The notes under the pieces are model-generated. The model saw only the letters and a list, made by a program, of their open reading frames with translations, did no database searches and was not told the origin of the DNA. From contig CAMYKZ010000017.1 of NCBI GenBank assembly GCA_947259045.1, positions 26,595 to 90,594 of the forward strand: 64,000 nucleotides of DNA, written 5' to 3'. This DNA comes from an uncultured Afifella sp. (lineage in GTDB: Bacteria; Pseudomonadota; Alphaproteobacteria; Rhizobiales; Afifellaceae). Numbering within the stretch: position 1 is the first letter of the stretch; the number at the start of each line of letters is the position of its first letter. Shown here in pieces: positions 53,602-61,845 of this stretch. Position numbers and translations under genes: made by a program.

Positions 53602-54792
53602 TCACGCGGCCGCTTTCGCGCTTTCGCGGTCGTTGCTGCGATAGAATTCCTGCGCCGCGGCGACGCCGGACCCAAGTTTGATGTCGAGGCCGAGGTCAAC
53701 CATCACCATCTCGGCGGTGGCAAGGCCCGACAGCATCAGCACATCGGTCAGACTGCCCAGGTGACCGATACGGAATACCTTGCCGGTGACTTCGCCAAGG
53801 CCGACCCCGAATGCGACGCCATACTTGCTGGCAGCATGGGTGACGAAATCGGTGGCATTGAAGCCTTCCGGCGTGCGGACCGCGCTGACGGTATCAGAAT
53901 AGACGTCCGGCGACTTTGCACAAAGCTCCATACCCCAGGCGTCGACCGCGCGGCGCACACCTTCGGCGATGCGGTGATGGCGGGCGATAACGTTGTCGAT
54001 CCCTTCGTCCAGCAGCATCTGGCTGGACAGTTTCAGGCCGTTCATCAGACCGACCGGCGGCGTGTAGGGATAGGCGTTGTTGGCATAACCTTTGGCCATG
54101 TCGCCGATGTCGAAGAACGTGCGTGGTAGTTTCGCGGTTTTCGCGGCCTCCATCGCTTTTTCCGAAAATCCCAGGATCGCCAGGCCGACAGGCAGCATGA
54201 AGCCCTTTTGGCTGCCGGTCACGGCGATATCGACACGCCATTCGTCAAAGCGGAAATCCATCGACGCAATAGAGCTGACGCCATCGACGAACAGCAGCGC
54301 CGGGTGGCCGGCGGCATCCAGCGCGCGGCGCACGGCGGCGATGTCGGACTTGACGCCGGTGGCGGTTTCGTTGTGGGTGGCCAGAACGGCCTTGATTTCA
54401 TGGTTCTTGTCGGCGGTCAGGATTTCTTCATAACGATCGGCCGGCAGACCAGCGCCCCAAGGGGCCTCGACCACCTGAACCTCAAGCCCGTGACGCTGGC
54501 ACATGTCAATCCAGCGATGGCTGAACATACCGTTGCGGGCCGCCAGAACCTTGTCGCCCGCAGACAGGGTATTGGTCAGCGCGGTTTCCCAGCCGCCGGT
54601 GCCGGTGGAAGGGTAGATGAAGATGTGCGCATCGTCGGATTTCAGGATTTTCCGCACATTGTCCAGACAAGGGTTCAAGATCTTCCCGAAAACCGGCGAG
54701 CGGTGGTCGATCGTCGGCACGTAGCAGGCCTGCCGAACAACCTCTGGCATGTTCGTCGGACCGGGGATGAAAACAGGGTTCTGGAAGCTCAT
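53602..54792 (-). CDS. bhcA: Aspartate-glyoxylate aminotransferase
   Basis: A 396-residue class V (AGAT/SGAT-like) aminotransferase. Signatures are NPVFIPGPTNMPE, TIDHRSPVFG, PSTGTGGWETALTNT, and the PLP lysine Lys196 in AVTGSQKGFMLP. In the cycle it makes glycine from glyoxylate using aspartate as donor. ATG 54792 has a GGAG RBS; the longer frame to 54930 reads through the promoter region. It is first in bhcABCD and divergent from the IclR regulator gene. Ureidoglycine-glyoxylate aminotransferase (PucG-like) is a related alternative, made unlikely by the complete bhc gene set. Confidence 0.9.
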   Translation of the reverse strand: MSFQNPVFIPGPTNMPEVVRQACYVPTIDHRSPVFGKILNPCLDNVRKILKSDDAHIFIYPSTGTGGWETALTNTLSAGDKVLAARNGMFSHRWIDMCQRHGLEVQVVEAPWGAGLPADRYEEILTADKNHEIKAVLATHNETATGVKSDIAAVRRALDAAGHPALLFVDGVSSIASMDFRFDEWRVDIAVTGSQKGFMLPVGLAILGFSEKAMEAAKTAKLPRTFFDIGDMAKGYANNAYPYTPPVGLMNGLKLSSQMLLDEGIDNVIARHHRIAEGVRRAVDAWGMELCAKSPDVYSDTVSAVRTPEGFNATDFVTHAASKYGVAFGVGLGEVTGKVFRIGHLGSLTDVLMLSGLATAEMVMVDLGLDIKLGSGVAAAQEFYRSNDRESAKAAA

Positions 54793-54842
54793 GACGTGCT
54801 CTCCTATGGCAATTTCACCGAACTTATCCCAAAGACAGCCAG

Positions 54843-54865
54843 ACGTATATTTTTCTGAAATACGT
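54843..54865. promoter_or_regulatory. Inverted repeat in the bhcA-bhcR intergenic region
   Basis: ACGTAT (54843-54848) and ATACGT (54860-54865) flank an AT-rich centre containing TTTCTGAAA, in the divergent promoter region between bhcA and bhcR. IclR-type regulators bind such AT-rich pseudo-palindromes, so this is a candidate BhcR operator. Confidence 0.45.
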
Positions 54866-54988
54866 TTAACATGAATGGAATTTGGAAAATAATCGAGTTT
54901 TTTCAATGAGTTACTTTTTTCACTGGTCAATAGCTAATTTCATGAATATCCAGAAGGTGCTATTTGATTCAGCGTACGGAGCAATTGA

Positions 54989-55807
54989 ATGGAACCGATC
55001 CAGCGCCGCCGCGGCCGCCCGAAAGGGTTCGACTCGAACGCATCTCAAGCGACGATTCAGTCCCTTGACCGGGCACTGGATGTGCTTGACGCGCTGGCAC
55101 GCAGCAACGGTTTGACGTTGACCGACCTTGCCAAAGAGCTTGAGCAATCACCCGCTACCATGCATCGCGTTCTCTCTACTCTCAACGCGCGACAGATCGT
55201 CGAAGTAAATCCTCAAACCCAGGCCTGGCATATCGGGGCGATGGCATTCCGGCTGGGCTCGGCGTTCCTGAGACGCAGCAGCGTGCCGGAGCGCAGCCGA
55301 CCTGCAATGCACGATCTGATGGAGGCTACAGGAGAGACCTCCAATCTCGGGATAGAGCGCAATGGAGAAGTTATGTTCGTTGGCCAGATCGAAACGCATG
55401 AATCGATCCGTGCGTTCTTTCCGCCTGGCACCATTTCACCGATGCATGCTTCAGGGATCGGAAAGGCGCTTCTTAGCTGCTATCCCGAAGCACGGCTCGA
55501 CCGGTTCCTTCGCGACAGAACGCTTCAACAGTTCACGGAAAAGACAGTTCTCTCGCCGGCGGCACTGAAAGAAGACCTGCGACAGGTTCGCGAACGCGGA
55601 TGGGCGTTTGACGACGAAGAAAAGACCAACGGTATGCGCTGTGTTGCGGCCCCGATCATCGACTTTTACGGCGAAGCCGTCGCCGGAATCTCGGTGTCCG
55701 GTCCGACCCTGCGAATGTCGGAGAGCCAAATCGGCCAGATCGGAAAGCTTGTTCGCGAAGCCGCGTTGACGGTGTCGCGGGGCCTTGGCGCCCCGCAACC
55801 CGGTTGA
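54989..55807 (+). CDS. bhcR: IclR-family regulator of the beta-hydroxyaspartate cycle
   Basis: A 272-residue regulator with an N-terminal winged HTH (residues ~25-85: LDRALDVLDALARSNGLTLT, LEQSPATMHRVLSTL) and a C-terminal IclR effector domain (FFPPGTISPMHASGIGKALL, RGWAFDDEEKTNGMRCVAAP and IIDFYGEAVAGISVSGP, the last two contiguous family motifs). It is divergent from bhcABCD, exactly as in known bhc clusters, where BhcR senses glyoxylate. A GGAG precedes ATG 54989. Confidence 0.9.
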   Translation: MEPIQRRRGRPKGFDSNASQATIQSLDRALDVLDALARSNGLTLTDLAKELEQSPATMHRVLSTLNARQIVEVNPQTQAWHIGAMAFRLGSAFLRRSSVPERSRPAMHDLMEATGETSNLGIERNGEVMFVGQIETHESIRAFFPPGTISPMHASGIGKALLSCYPEARLDRFLRDRTLQQFTEKTVLSPAALKEDLRQVRERGWAFDDEEKTNGMRCVAAPIIDFYGEAVAGISVSGPTLRMSESQIGQIGKLVREAALTVSRGLGAPQPG

Positions 55808-55843
55808 CAATTCTGCGGCGGCGCCAAATCCGGCGGAACCGGT

Positions 55844-56683
55844 TTATCTCCCGTGCGCCTGCAGGCCCATCGGCATGTGGCGATTGACGTCCTTGTACAG
55901 AAGGTACCGGAACGGCCCCGGTCCACCCGCATAACAGGCCTGCGGGCAGAACGCGCGCAGCCACATGTAATCGCCGGCCTCGACTTCGACCCAATCCTGA
56001 TTGAGCCGATAAACGGCTTTGCCTTCAAGAACATAAAGACCGTGCTCCATGACGTGGGTCTCTGCGAAGGGAATGACGGCTCCGGGCTGGAAGGTCACAA
56101 GGGTCACATGCATGTCATGGCGCAGGTCGGCTGGATCGACGAATCGGGTCGTCGCCCATTTGCCGTTTGTTCCCGGCATCGGCGTCGGTTCGACGTGGTT
56201 TTCGTTGGTCACGAAGGCGTCGGGCAATTCGAGCCCCTCTACAGCTTGAAAAGCCTTTCGGATCCAGTGGAAACGTGCTGCTACCGAGCTGTTGTTGCGT
56301 ACAGTCCACTTGGCATGATGCGGCAGATAGGCATAACCGCCCGTTTGCATGTCATGCGCAACACCGTCGATGGTCAGCGTAATACCGCCGTCGACGACAA
56401 AGATTACCGCCTCGACCGAGGGCTCGGTCTCGGGCCGGTCGCTTCCGCCGCCCGGCTGAACCTCGGCGATGTATTGCGAGAACGTCTCCGCAAAACCGGA
56501 CAGAGGCCGCGACAAGACCCAAAACCGGGCGTGGTCCCAAAATGGCAGGAAGCTTGTGACGATGTCACTCAACGTCCCCTTGGGGATGACCGCGTAGGCG
56601 TCGGTGAACATCGCTCTGTCGGTGAGAAGCTGCGTCTGCGGCGGAAGTCCGCCCTCAGGAACATAGTAAGTGTTTTCTGCCAC
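55844..56683 (-). CDS. allE: (S)-Ureidoglycine aminohydrolase
   Basis: A 279-residue bicupin enzyme that hydrolyses (S)-ureidoglycine to (S)-ureidoglycolate and ammonia, the step before AllA. The N-terminus YYVPEGGLPPQTQLLTDRAM is diagnostic. The second cupin shows the metal-binding pattern PFAETHVMEHGLYVLEGKAVY (His/Glu ligands). The start is GTG 56683 with GGAAGG seven bases upstream. It converges on bhcR, so the beta-hydroxyaspartate genes are physically enclosed by ureide genes on both sides. Confidence 0.93.
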   Translation of the reverse strand: MAENTYYVPEGGLPPQTQLLTDRAMFTDAYAVIPKGTLSDIVTSFLPFWDHARFWVLSRPLSGFAETFSQYIAEVQPGGGSDRPETEPSVEAVIFVVDGGITLTIDGVAHDMQTGGYAYLPHHAKWTVRNNSSVAARFHWIRKAFQAVEGLELPDAFVTNENHVEPTPMPGTNGKWATTRFVDPADLRHDMHVTLVTFQPGAVIPFAETHVMEHGLYVLEGKAVYRLNQDWVEVEAGDYMWLRAFCPQACYAGGPGPFRYLLYKDVNRHMPMGLQAHGR

Positions 56684-57052
56684 GGTGGCGCCTTCCAGGT
56701 TGATTCAATCTCGATCATAGAACCCGCTCTGAGCCGCTTATCCAACTGTTTTTGCTATCGAAAAAACATGAAGGATTATCAATTTTTTTGTGTCTAGTTT
56801 GAACTTGACCTCTGTGCCGATGACGATTTCACGTCGGGTGAGCCGGAAGCCGGAATGAATGGCACTGAACCGCCGACACGGACTTCACGCAGTTTATGGT
56901 CAAGGTTTAGTGCGGCCTTTCGGGCTGGTTCAAAAAGGTCCGCGAGTTTGCTCAGCTTCAGGTTTCCGGGCGCTGAATTCGGCCTGTTTTCGTTGTATCG
57001 CAATCGAACGCTTTTAAAGATTTGGCGGGCATGCGAACGCCCGCCGACGACA
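56684..57052. other. Intergenic region, no clear gene
   Basis: This 369-base stretch should hold the minus-strand allE promoter at its left end, where it is AT-rich (56740-56800). The right part has higher GC and an open minus-strand frame (56794-57228) without recognisable protein features; I do not call it a gene. Confidence 0.4.
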
Positions 57053-57730
57053 CTATTGCCCGGCGGCCTGGATAATTTCGGCAATCTCACCATATCCACG
57101 CGCCTTTGCGTGGGCCAGCGGTGTGACACCGTCACGGTCGGGGATGTTCGAATTTGCCCCGGCCTCAACCAGCGCCGAGACCGTAGCAATGTGGTCAGGT
57201 CCGCCATCGCCCAGTACGACCGCCTCAATCAGAGCCGTCCAGGTCAGGTTGTTGACATGATCCAGCGGGGCGCCGCCGGCGATCAGTCGGCGCACGACCT
57301 CTGCATGACCCAGATGTGCGGCTGCAATCAGCGCGGTGCCGTCATAGACGCTGGTCACAAGGTCGGGGCGGTTGCCGAGTTCCAGTGCCAGCGACACCAT
57401 GTCCGGATCGTTCGCGACGGCCGCGATAGTCAGCACGTCATAGACCCGGTTTTCCAGCGCGTTCATGTCGGCGCCGGCCTTGGCCAGCGCGCGCAGCGCG
57501 TCGTCATTGGAGGCGAAAGCGGCGACATGGGCCGGCGTTCGGCCCGATCCGTCGCGGGCGTTCAGATCGGCGCCTTCGGTTGCCAGTCTGAGGATCTCGG
57601 CGGTATTGCCCTGATGCGCAGCCAGATGCAGGCCGGAATATTCGGCAATTTGAGCGGCTGATGGTGGGGTCTGGGCATGCGCGCCATTCGCCAGCAAGAG
57701 GCCCAGAAAAACCAGGATTACGCGGATCAT
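57053..57730 (-). CDS. Exported ankyrin-repeat protein
   Basis: A ~225-residue protein with a signal peptide (MIRVILVFLGLLLANGAHAQ, cleavage after AHA) followed by about five ankyrin repeats. Typical units are SGLHLAAHQGNTAEILRLA, GRTPAHVAAFASNDDALRAL, GTALIAAAHLGHAEVVRRL and GVTPLAHAKARGYGEIAEII. It is expected in the periplasm, where small ankyrin proteins act as protein partners, for example of catalases or peroxidases, but no partner is visible here. GGAG lies six bases before ATG 57730 (a second ATG at 57733 directly precedes it). Confidence 0.82.
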   Translation of the reverse strand: MIRVILVFLGLLLANGAHAQTPPSAAQIAEYSGLHLAAHQGNTAEILRLATEGADLNARDGSGRTPAHVAAFASNDDALRALAKAGADMNALENRVYDVLTIAAVANDPDMVSLALELGNRPDLVTSVYDGTALIAAAHLGHAEVVRRLIAGGAPLDHVNNLTWTALIEAVVLGDGGPDHIATVSALVEAGANSNIPDRDGVTPLAHAKARGYGEIAEIIQAAGQ

Positions 57731-57867
57731 CATTCTCTCCTTTAAGGACAGTTTTCCATGTTTTTGATTGTATCAGGGTTTTTCTGGCGCAATCGCATTA
57801 GCCGGCTTCATACTCATCCGGCGAGAGATAGCCGGGCGCGGAACCAGGCCATGGCTTGAAACAGCAT

Positions 57868-59493
57868 TCATCCGCTGGCAGTCCCGCTGTCTTCCAACGC
57901 CCGGCGTATACGTCGGATGACGATATTCCGCGCCGTCTCGTCGGACGCTCTTTCGACGGCGTCATTGATATCCAGAATCAGCTCGGTCAGAGCATTGTTC
58001 CAGTCGAGGCGGGCTGTGGCTTCGGCTGCAATGCGCCGTTTCCGGCCATCCGTCCGGGAGGCACCATGCGAGGTCAGATCGTATATGTCGTCGATTGCCG
58101 GATTGATGATCTGATCCTCAGGCAGAAGCTTGCCGGCAATCCGGTCCTTGAGAGCATTTCGGGCTTCGCGCTCTCCGTGGACCAAAAAGATCCCTTGGCG
58201 CACGGGCCGTCGCTCCATCAGCCAGTCTACAAGTTCGGCTCCATCAGCATGGCCGGAATAATCATCAATCGACCGGATCGTGGCATTGACGGCGACCTCT
58301 TCCCCCTGAATGCGTACCGGATCCGTGCCGTTGACCAGAAGCCGCCCGAGCGTGCCCTCGGCCTGATAACCGGCGATCAGAACAGTCGTATCCTTGCGCC
58401 ACAGGCGATTCTTCAGATGATGCCGGATACGGCCGGCGTCGCACATGCCGCTTGCCGCGATGACGATGAAGAAGCCGCGCAGGCGGTTGATCGCCTTGGA
58501 ATCGTCGACGCTCTGGGAGAAGTGAAGCAATTCAGAGCGGAAAGCGCGCAGCAGGTCAACGCCGGACTCCAGTTCGTCAGCGTGTTTGACGAACACGTCC
58601 GAAGCCCGGTTTGCCAAAGGCGAATCAATGAAGATGCGTGTTTCCGGGATTTCGCGGTCGCCCATCAGGCGGATGAGATCGGTGACAAGTTCCTGAGTTC
58701 TCTCAACCGCAAAGGAGGGGACAATCAGCGCGCCGCCGCGTTTGGCTGCCGCGTTGACTTCGGACGCCAGATGAATTCTGCGCCGGCCAGGCGACCGGTC
58801 GTGTCTGTCAGTCGATCCATAGGTCGATTCGCAGACAACATAATCAAAACCGCTCGGCGCGTCGGGGTCGGGATGGAGAAGCTTGAAGTCCGGCCCGAGA
58901 TCACCTGAAAACAGGATGCGCATCGGTTCCGTTCCGCCCGGGCGATTTGTTGTTTCAATCTCAATGGAGGCCGAACCCAGAAGATGGCCTGCGTTCCAGA
59001 ATCGCGCACGGACACTTTCGGCCACGCTTATCCATGTTTCGTAACCGATTGCTTCAAACTGGTCGAGACAGGTCATGACGTCGGTGGGCGAATAGATCGG
59101 CGTGACTTCCGGACGGCCGCGCTGCCGATTGCGCCGGTTCAGATGTTTGACCTCGAATTCCTGTATATGTGCTGAGTCCGGCAGCATCACCGAACAGAGA
59201 TCAACGGTGGCCGGTGTCGCAAATATCGGACCGTTAAAACCTGCTCTGGTGAGTTTCGGCAGCAGCCCGGAATGATCGATATGGGCATGAGTGAGAAGAA
59301 CACAGTCGAGGCTCTTCGGATCAAAGGGGAACGGTTCGTAATTGAGCTGCTTTTCGGTCTTCGATCCCTGAAACATTCCGCAATCGACCAGTATCCGGTT
59401 GTCGCCCACGGTGAGCAGGAAGCAGGACCCTGTCACCGTTCCCGCAGCGCCACAAAACATCAGTGAATTCGTCGTCAAGACTTGTCCTCGCAT
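57868..59493 (-). CDS. Beta-CASP metallo-beta-lactamase (RNase-like) protein
   Basis: A 541-residue protein of the YSH1/CPSF-like metallo-beta-lactamase family. The metal motif HAHIDH is at residues 69-74, with NAGHLLGSASIEIE and FSGDLGPD further on, then a beta-CASP insert (CESTYGSTDRHD, VPSFAVERTQELV) and a C-terminal RNA-specificity motif (SGHADGAELVDWL). Such proteins are typically RNA endo/exonucleases. Homologues often sit beside PHA synthase, FabI-like and Pta genes in alphaproteobacteria. It is divergent from phaC, and an FNR/FixK-type box lies about 180 bp upstream. The RNA target is unknown. Confidence 0.85.
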   Translation of the reverse strand: MRGQVLTTNSLMFCGAAGTVTGSCFLLTVGDNRILVDCGMFQGSKTEKQLNYEPFPFDPKSLDCVLLTHAHIDHSGLLPKLTRAGFNGPIFATPATVDLCSVMLPDSAHIQEFEVKHLNRRNRQRGRPEVTPIYSPTDVMTCLDQFEAIGYETWISVAESVRARFWNAGHLLGSASIEIETTNRPGGTEPMRILFSGDLGPDFKLLHPDPDAPSGFDYVVCESTYGSTDRHDRSPGRRRIHLASEVNAAAKRGGALIVPSFAVERTQELVTDLIRLMGDREIPETRIFIDSPLANRASDVFVKHADELESGVDLLRAFRSELLHFSQSVDDSKAINRLRGFFIVIAASGMCDAGRIRHHLKNRLWRKDTTVLIAGYQAEGTLGRLLVNGTDPVRIQGEEVAVNATIRSIDDYSGHADGAELVDWLMERRPVRQGIFLVHGEREARNALKDRIAGKLLPEDQIINPAIDDIYDLTSHGASRTDGRKRRIAAEATARLDWNNALTELILDINDAVERASDETARNIVIRRIRRALEDSGTASG

Positions 59494-59671
59494 TGATTTG
59501 TCCGGACTACAGCACCGGATGGGAGCCGCTGCGGCAATCCAAATGATTGGCTATCGGGTCCTCGGGGCCAAGCCCAGACCTGAAAATGTTTTTGCCGCGA
59601 TGCTGCACCGTTTCGCCTCTGGTGGAAGATTTTCCGCACTTTTGAGCATCGGCGTTTGCCACCACAATGGA

Positions 59672-59685
59672 TTGACCACGGTCAA
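59672..59685. promoter_or_regulatory. FNR/FixK/Dnr-type box TTGAC-N4-GTCAA
   Basis: TTGAC (59672-59676), CACG, GTCAA (59681-59685) form a perfect palindrome matching the CRP/FNR-family consensus for low-oxygen or nitric-oxide regulators. It lies between the divergent metallo-beta-lactamase and phaC genes, nearer the former. Confidence 0.65.
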
Positions 59686-59802
59686 TGCACATTCGGGGCG
59701 CTCATGGAACGGGTTTCGATCCTGAAAATGCAGCACCGTTGGTGGGAACCTTGTCCGCACAGCCCAGGTGCCGCGGCCATGTTCTGGTGCATTTGGCGAG
59801 GC

Positions 59803-59816
59803 TTGATCCAAATCAA
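59803..59816. promoter_or_regulatory. FNR/FixK anaerobox TTGAT-N4-ATCAA
   Basis: TTGAT (59803-59807), CCAA, ATCAA (59812-59816) is a perfect match to the FNR/FixK/FnrL consensus. Its centre is 85 bp before the phaC ATG; a class II promoter would place the transcript start near 59851. Confidence 0.75.
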
Positions 59817-59894
59817 TGTTGCGATGCACAAATTTGAAGCACAACTCGACAGGAATGACGGGCGGATGTCCGGGTCGAATGAGAGGACTTCACG

Positions 59895-61811
59895 ATGGAA
59901 CAGCAAGCCTCGCGGCGTAGGGCGAAAAAACCAACTGGCGCTTCGGGCGCAAACGGCTCGGTTACTCTGTCTGCACCGCAAGCTGGAAAGCAGTTCGGGG
60001 CAGGCGAAATGACCCGGCGTCCGGACCAGAGTGCCAATGTGCGGGCGCAGGCCGGACCGCAGATCTTCCAGCCCGATTCATTCGCGTCCACGGCCATGCA
60101 GGACATCCTCGACAGATCGGTGCACGCGATGGCGGCACGTGTCACTTCCGGGCTGTCGCCGAGTGCGCTTGCCGGAGCCTACATGGATTGGGTCGTACAT
60201 CTGACGACGGCACCGGGCAAACAGGTTCAACTGGCGGAGAAAGCAGCCAAGAAAAGCCTGCGCCTTGCCAACTACGCAATGCGTTCGGCCTTTGAGCAGG
60301 ATCAGTGTGCACGCTGCATCGAGCCACTGCCGCAGGACAGGAGATTCCGCGCCGACGCCTGGCAGAAATGGCCCTTCAATCTGATGTATCAGTCTTTCCT
60401 GCTCAATCAGCAATGGTGGCACAATGTGACGACGGGCGTGCGCGGCGTGACCGAGCAGCACGAAAACGTCCTGGAGTTTGCAACGCGCCAGATCCTCGAC
60501 GTTTTTGCGCCGTCCAACTACCTGCTCACCAATCCCGAAGTGTTGGAAAAAACCGTCAACGAAAGCGGACAAAACCTCGTCCGCGGATTCCAGAACTTCG
60601 TGGAGGATATCGAACGGGTGCGGAGCGGCAGGGGCCCGGTCGGCGCGGAAAATTTCGAACCGGGTATCGATGTCGCAGTCACGCCGGGCCAGGTCGTGTT
60701 CCGGAACAGGTTGATTGAATTGATCCAATACCAACCGGCGACCGACAAGGTCCGCCCGGAGCCTGTGCTCATCGTGCCGGCCTGGATCAACAAATATTAT
60801 ATCCTCGATCTGTCCCCTAAAAACTCAATGGTGAAATATCTGACGGAGCAGGGTTTTACCGTGTTCATGGTTTCCTGGCTCAATCCGGGTCCGGACGACC
60901 GCGATCTCGGCATGGATGATTACCGGGAACTTGGCGTTATGGCGGCGATCGAAGCGGCCCAGGCCATCGTTCCGGATCAGGCCATTCACGGTGTCGGTTA
61001 TTGCCTTGGCGGGACGTTGTTGTCGATCACAGCGGCAGCATTGGCGCGCAATGATCACAGTCCGTTCAAAACCTTGTCGCTTCTTGCCGCGCAGGTTGAT
61101 TTTACCGAGCCCGGCGAACTGCAGCTCTTCATCAATGAAAGCCAGCTGAGTTTTCTCGAAGACATGATGTGGGAACAGGGTTACCTGGACGCCAGGCAGA
61201 TGGCGGGTGCGTTTCAGCTGCTCAACTCCAACGATCTCATCTGGTCACACAACATGCGGGAATATCTGCTCGGTGAACGCTCCGGCATGATCGACCTGAT
61301 GGCCTGGAACGCAGATTCCACACGCATGCCCTACCGGATGCATTCGGAATATCTCAGAAAGCTCTACCTGAACAATGACCTCGCCGAGGGCCGGTTCGAG
61401 GTCGATGACCGCCCGGTCGCGCTCTCCGATATCCGTGTGCCGATCTTTTCAGTTGGAACGGTGAAGGATCATGTCGCGCCCTGGCGTTCAGTCTACAAGG
61501 CGCATCTGCTCACCGATGCGCAGCTTACGTTCCTGCTGACGAGCGGGGGACACAATGCCGGTATCGTCTCAGAGCCCGGTCACCCGCGCCGCAGCTATCA
61601 GATAGCAACGAGTGTGGACCGTGATCTTTACATAGATCCTGATACCTGGGTCGCCGATACTCCGACAAAGGAGGGGTCATGGTGGCCCGAATGGGTCGAC
61701 TGGCTCGGTGAGCGGTCCGGCAGCGAAACACCGCCACCGGTCATGGGCGCATCCGACGAGGGTTATCCGCCGTTGGCGAATGCCCCCGGGACATACGTTT
61801 ATCAGAAATGA
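59895..61811 (+). CDS. phaC: Class I polyhydroxyalkanoate synthase
   Basis: A 638-residue enzyme polymerising 3-hydroxyacyl-CoA into PHA. The lipase-like box is GVGYCLGGTLLSI with the catalytic Cys at residue 370. The other catalytic residues are visible in VKDHVAPW (Asp) and SGGHNAGIVS (His). The N-terminal region contains FQNFVEDIERVRSG and the PHB_polymerase_N pattern. Homologues of this longer type are frequently found beside FabI-like and Pta genes rather than phaAB. AGAGGA precedes ATG 59895. Two FNR-type boxes upstream suggest expression at low oxygen. Confidence 0.92.
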   Translation: MEQQASRRRAKKPTGASGANGSVTLSAPQAGKQFGAGEMTRRPDQSANVRAQAGPQIFQPDSFASTAMQDILDRSVHAMAARVTSGLSPSALAGAYMDWVVHLTTAPGKQVQLAEKAAKKSLRLANYAMRSAFEQDQCARCIEPLPQDRRFRADAWQKWPFNLMYQSFLLNQQWWHNVTTGVRGVTEQHENVLEFATRQILDVFAPSNYLLTNPEVLEKTVNESGQNLVRGFQNFVEDIERVRSGRGPVGAENFEPGIDVAVTPGQVVFRNRLIELIQYQPATDKVRPEPVLIVPAWINKYYILDLSPKNSMVKYLTEQGFTVFMVSWLNPGPDDRDLGMDDYRELGVMAAIEAAQAIVPDQAIHGVGYCLGGTLLSITAAALARNDHSPFKTLSLLAAQVDFTEPGELQLFINESQLSFLEDMMWEQGYLDARQMAGAFQLLNSNDLIWSHNMREYLLGERSGMIDLMAWNADSTRMPYRMHSEYLRKLYLNNDLAEGRFEVDDRPVALSDIRVPIFSVGTVKDHVAPWRSVYKAHLLTDAQLTFLLTSGGHNAGIVSEPGHPRRSYQIATSVDRDLYIDPDTWVADTPTKEGSWWPEWVDWLGERSGSETPPPVMGASDEGYPPLANAPGTYVYQK

Positions 61812-61845
61812 GTATGAACGCGCACGAGAGCCAAAGGACATCATC

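Noticed and set aside
53602..54792. Aminotransferase read as ureidoglycine-glyoxylate aminotransferase (PucG) of the purine pathway
   Set aside because: Related family and tempting context, but it is followed by the full B-C-D set with divergent IclR, and AllE already handles ureidoglycine.
56794..57228. Possible insertion-sequence remnant because the minus-strand frame contains RYNENRPNSAPGN, recalling transposase YNxxRPHSxLG tails
   Set aside because: Only a few residues match, no inverted repeats or other transposase motifs are visible.
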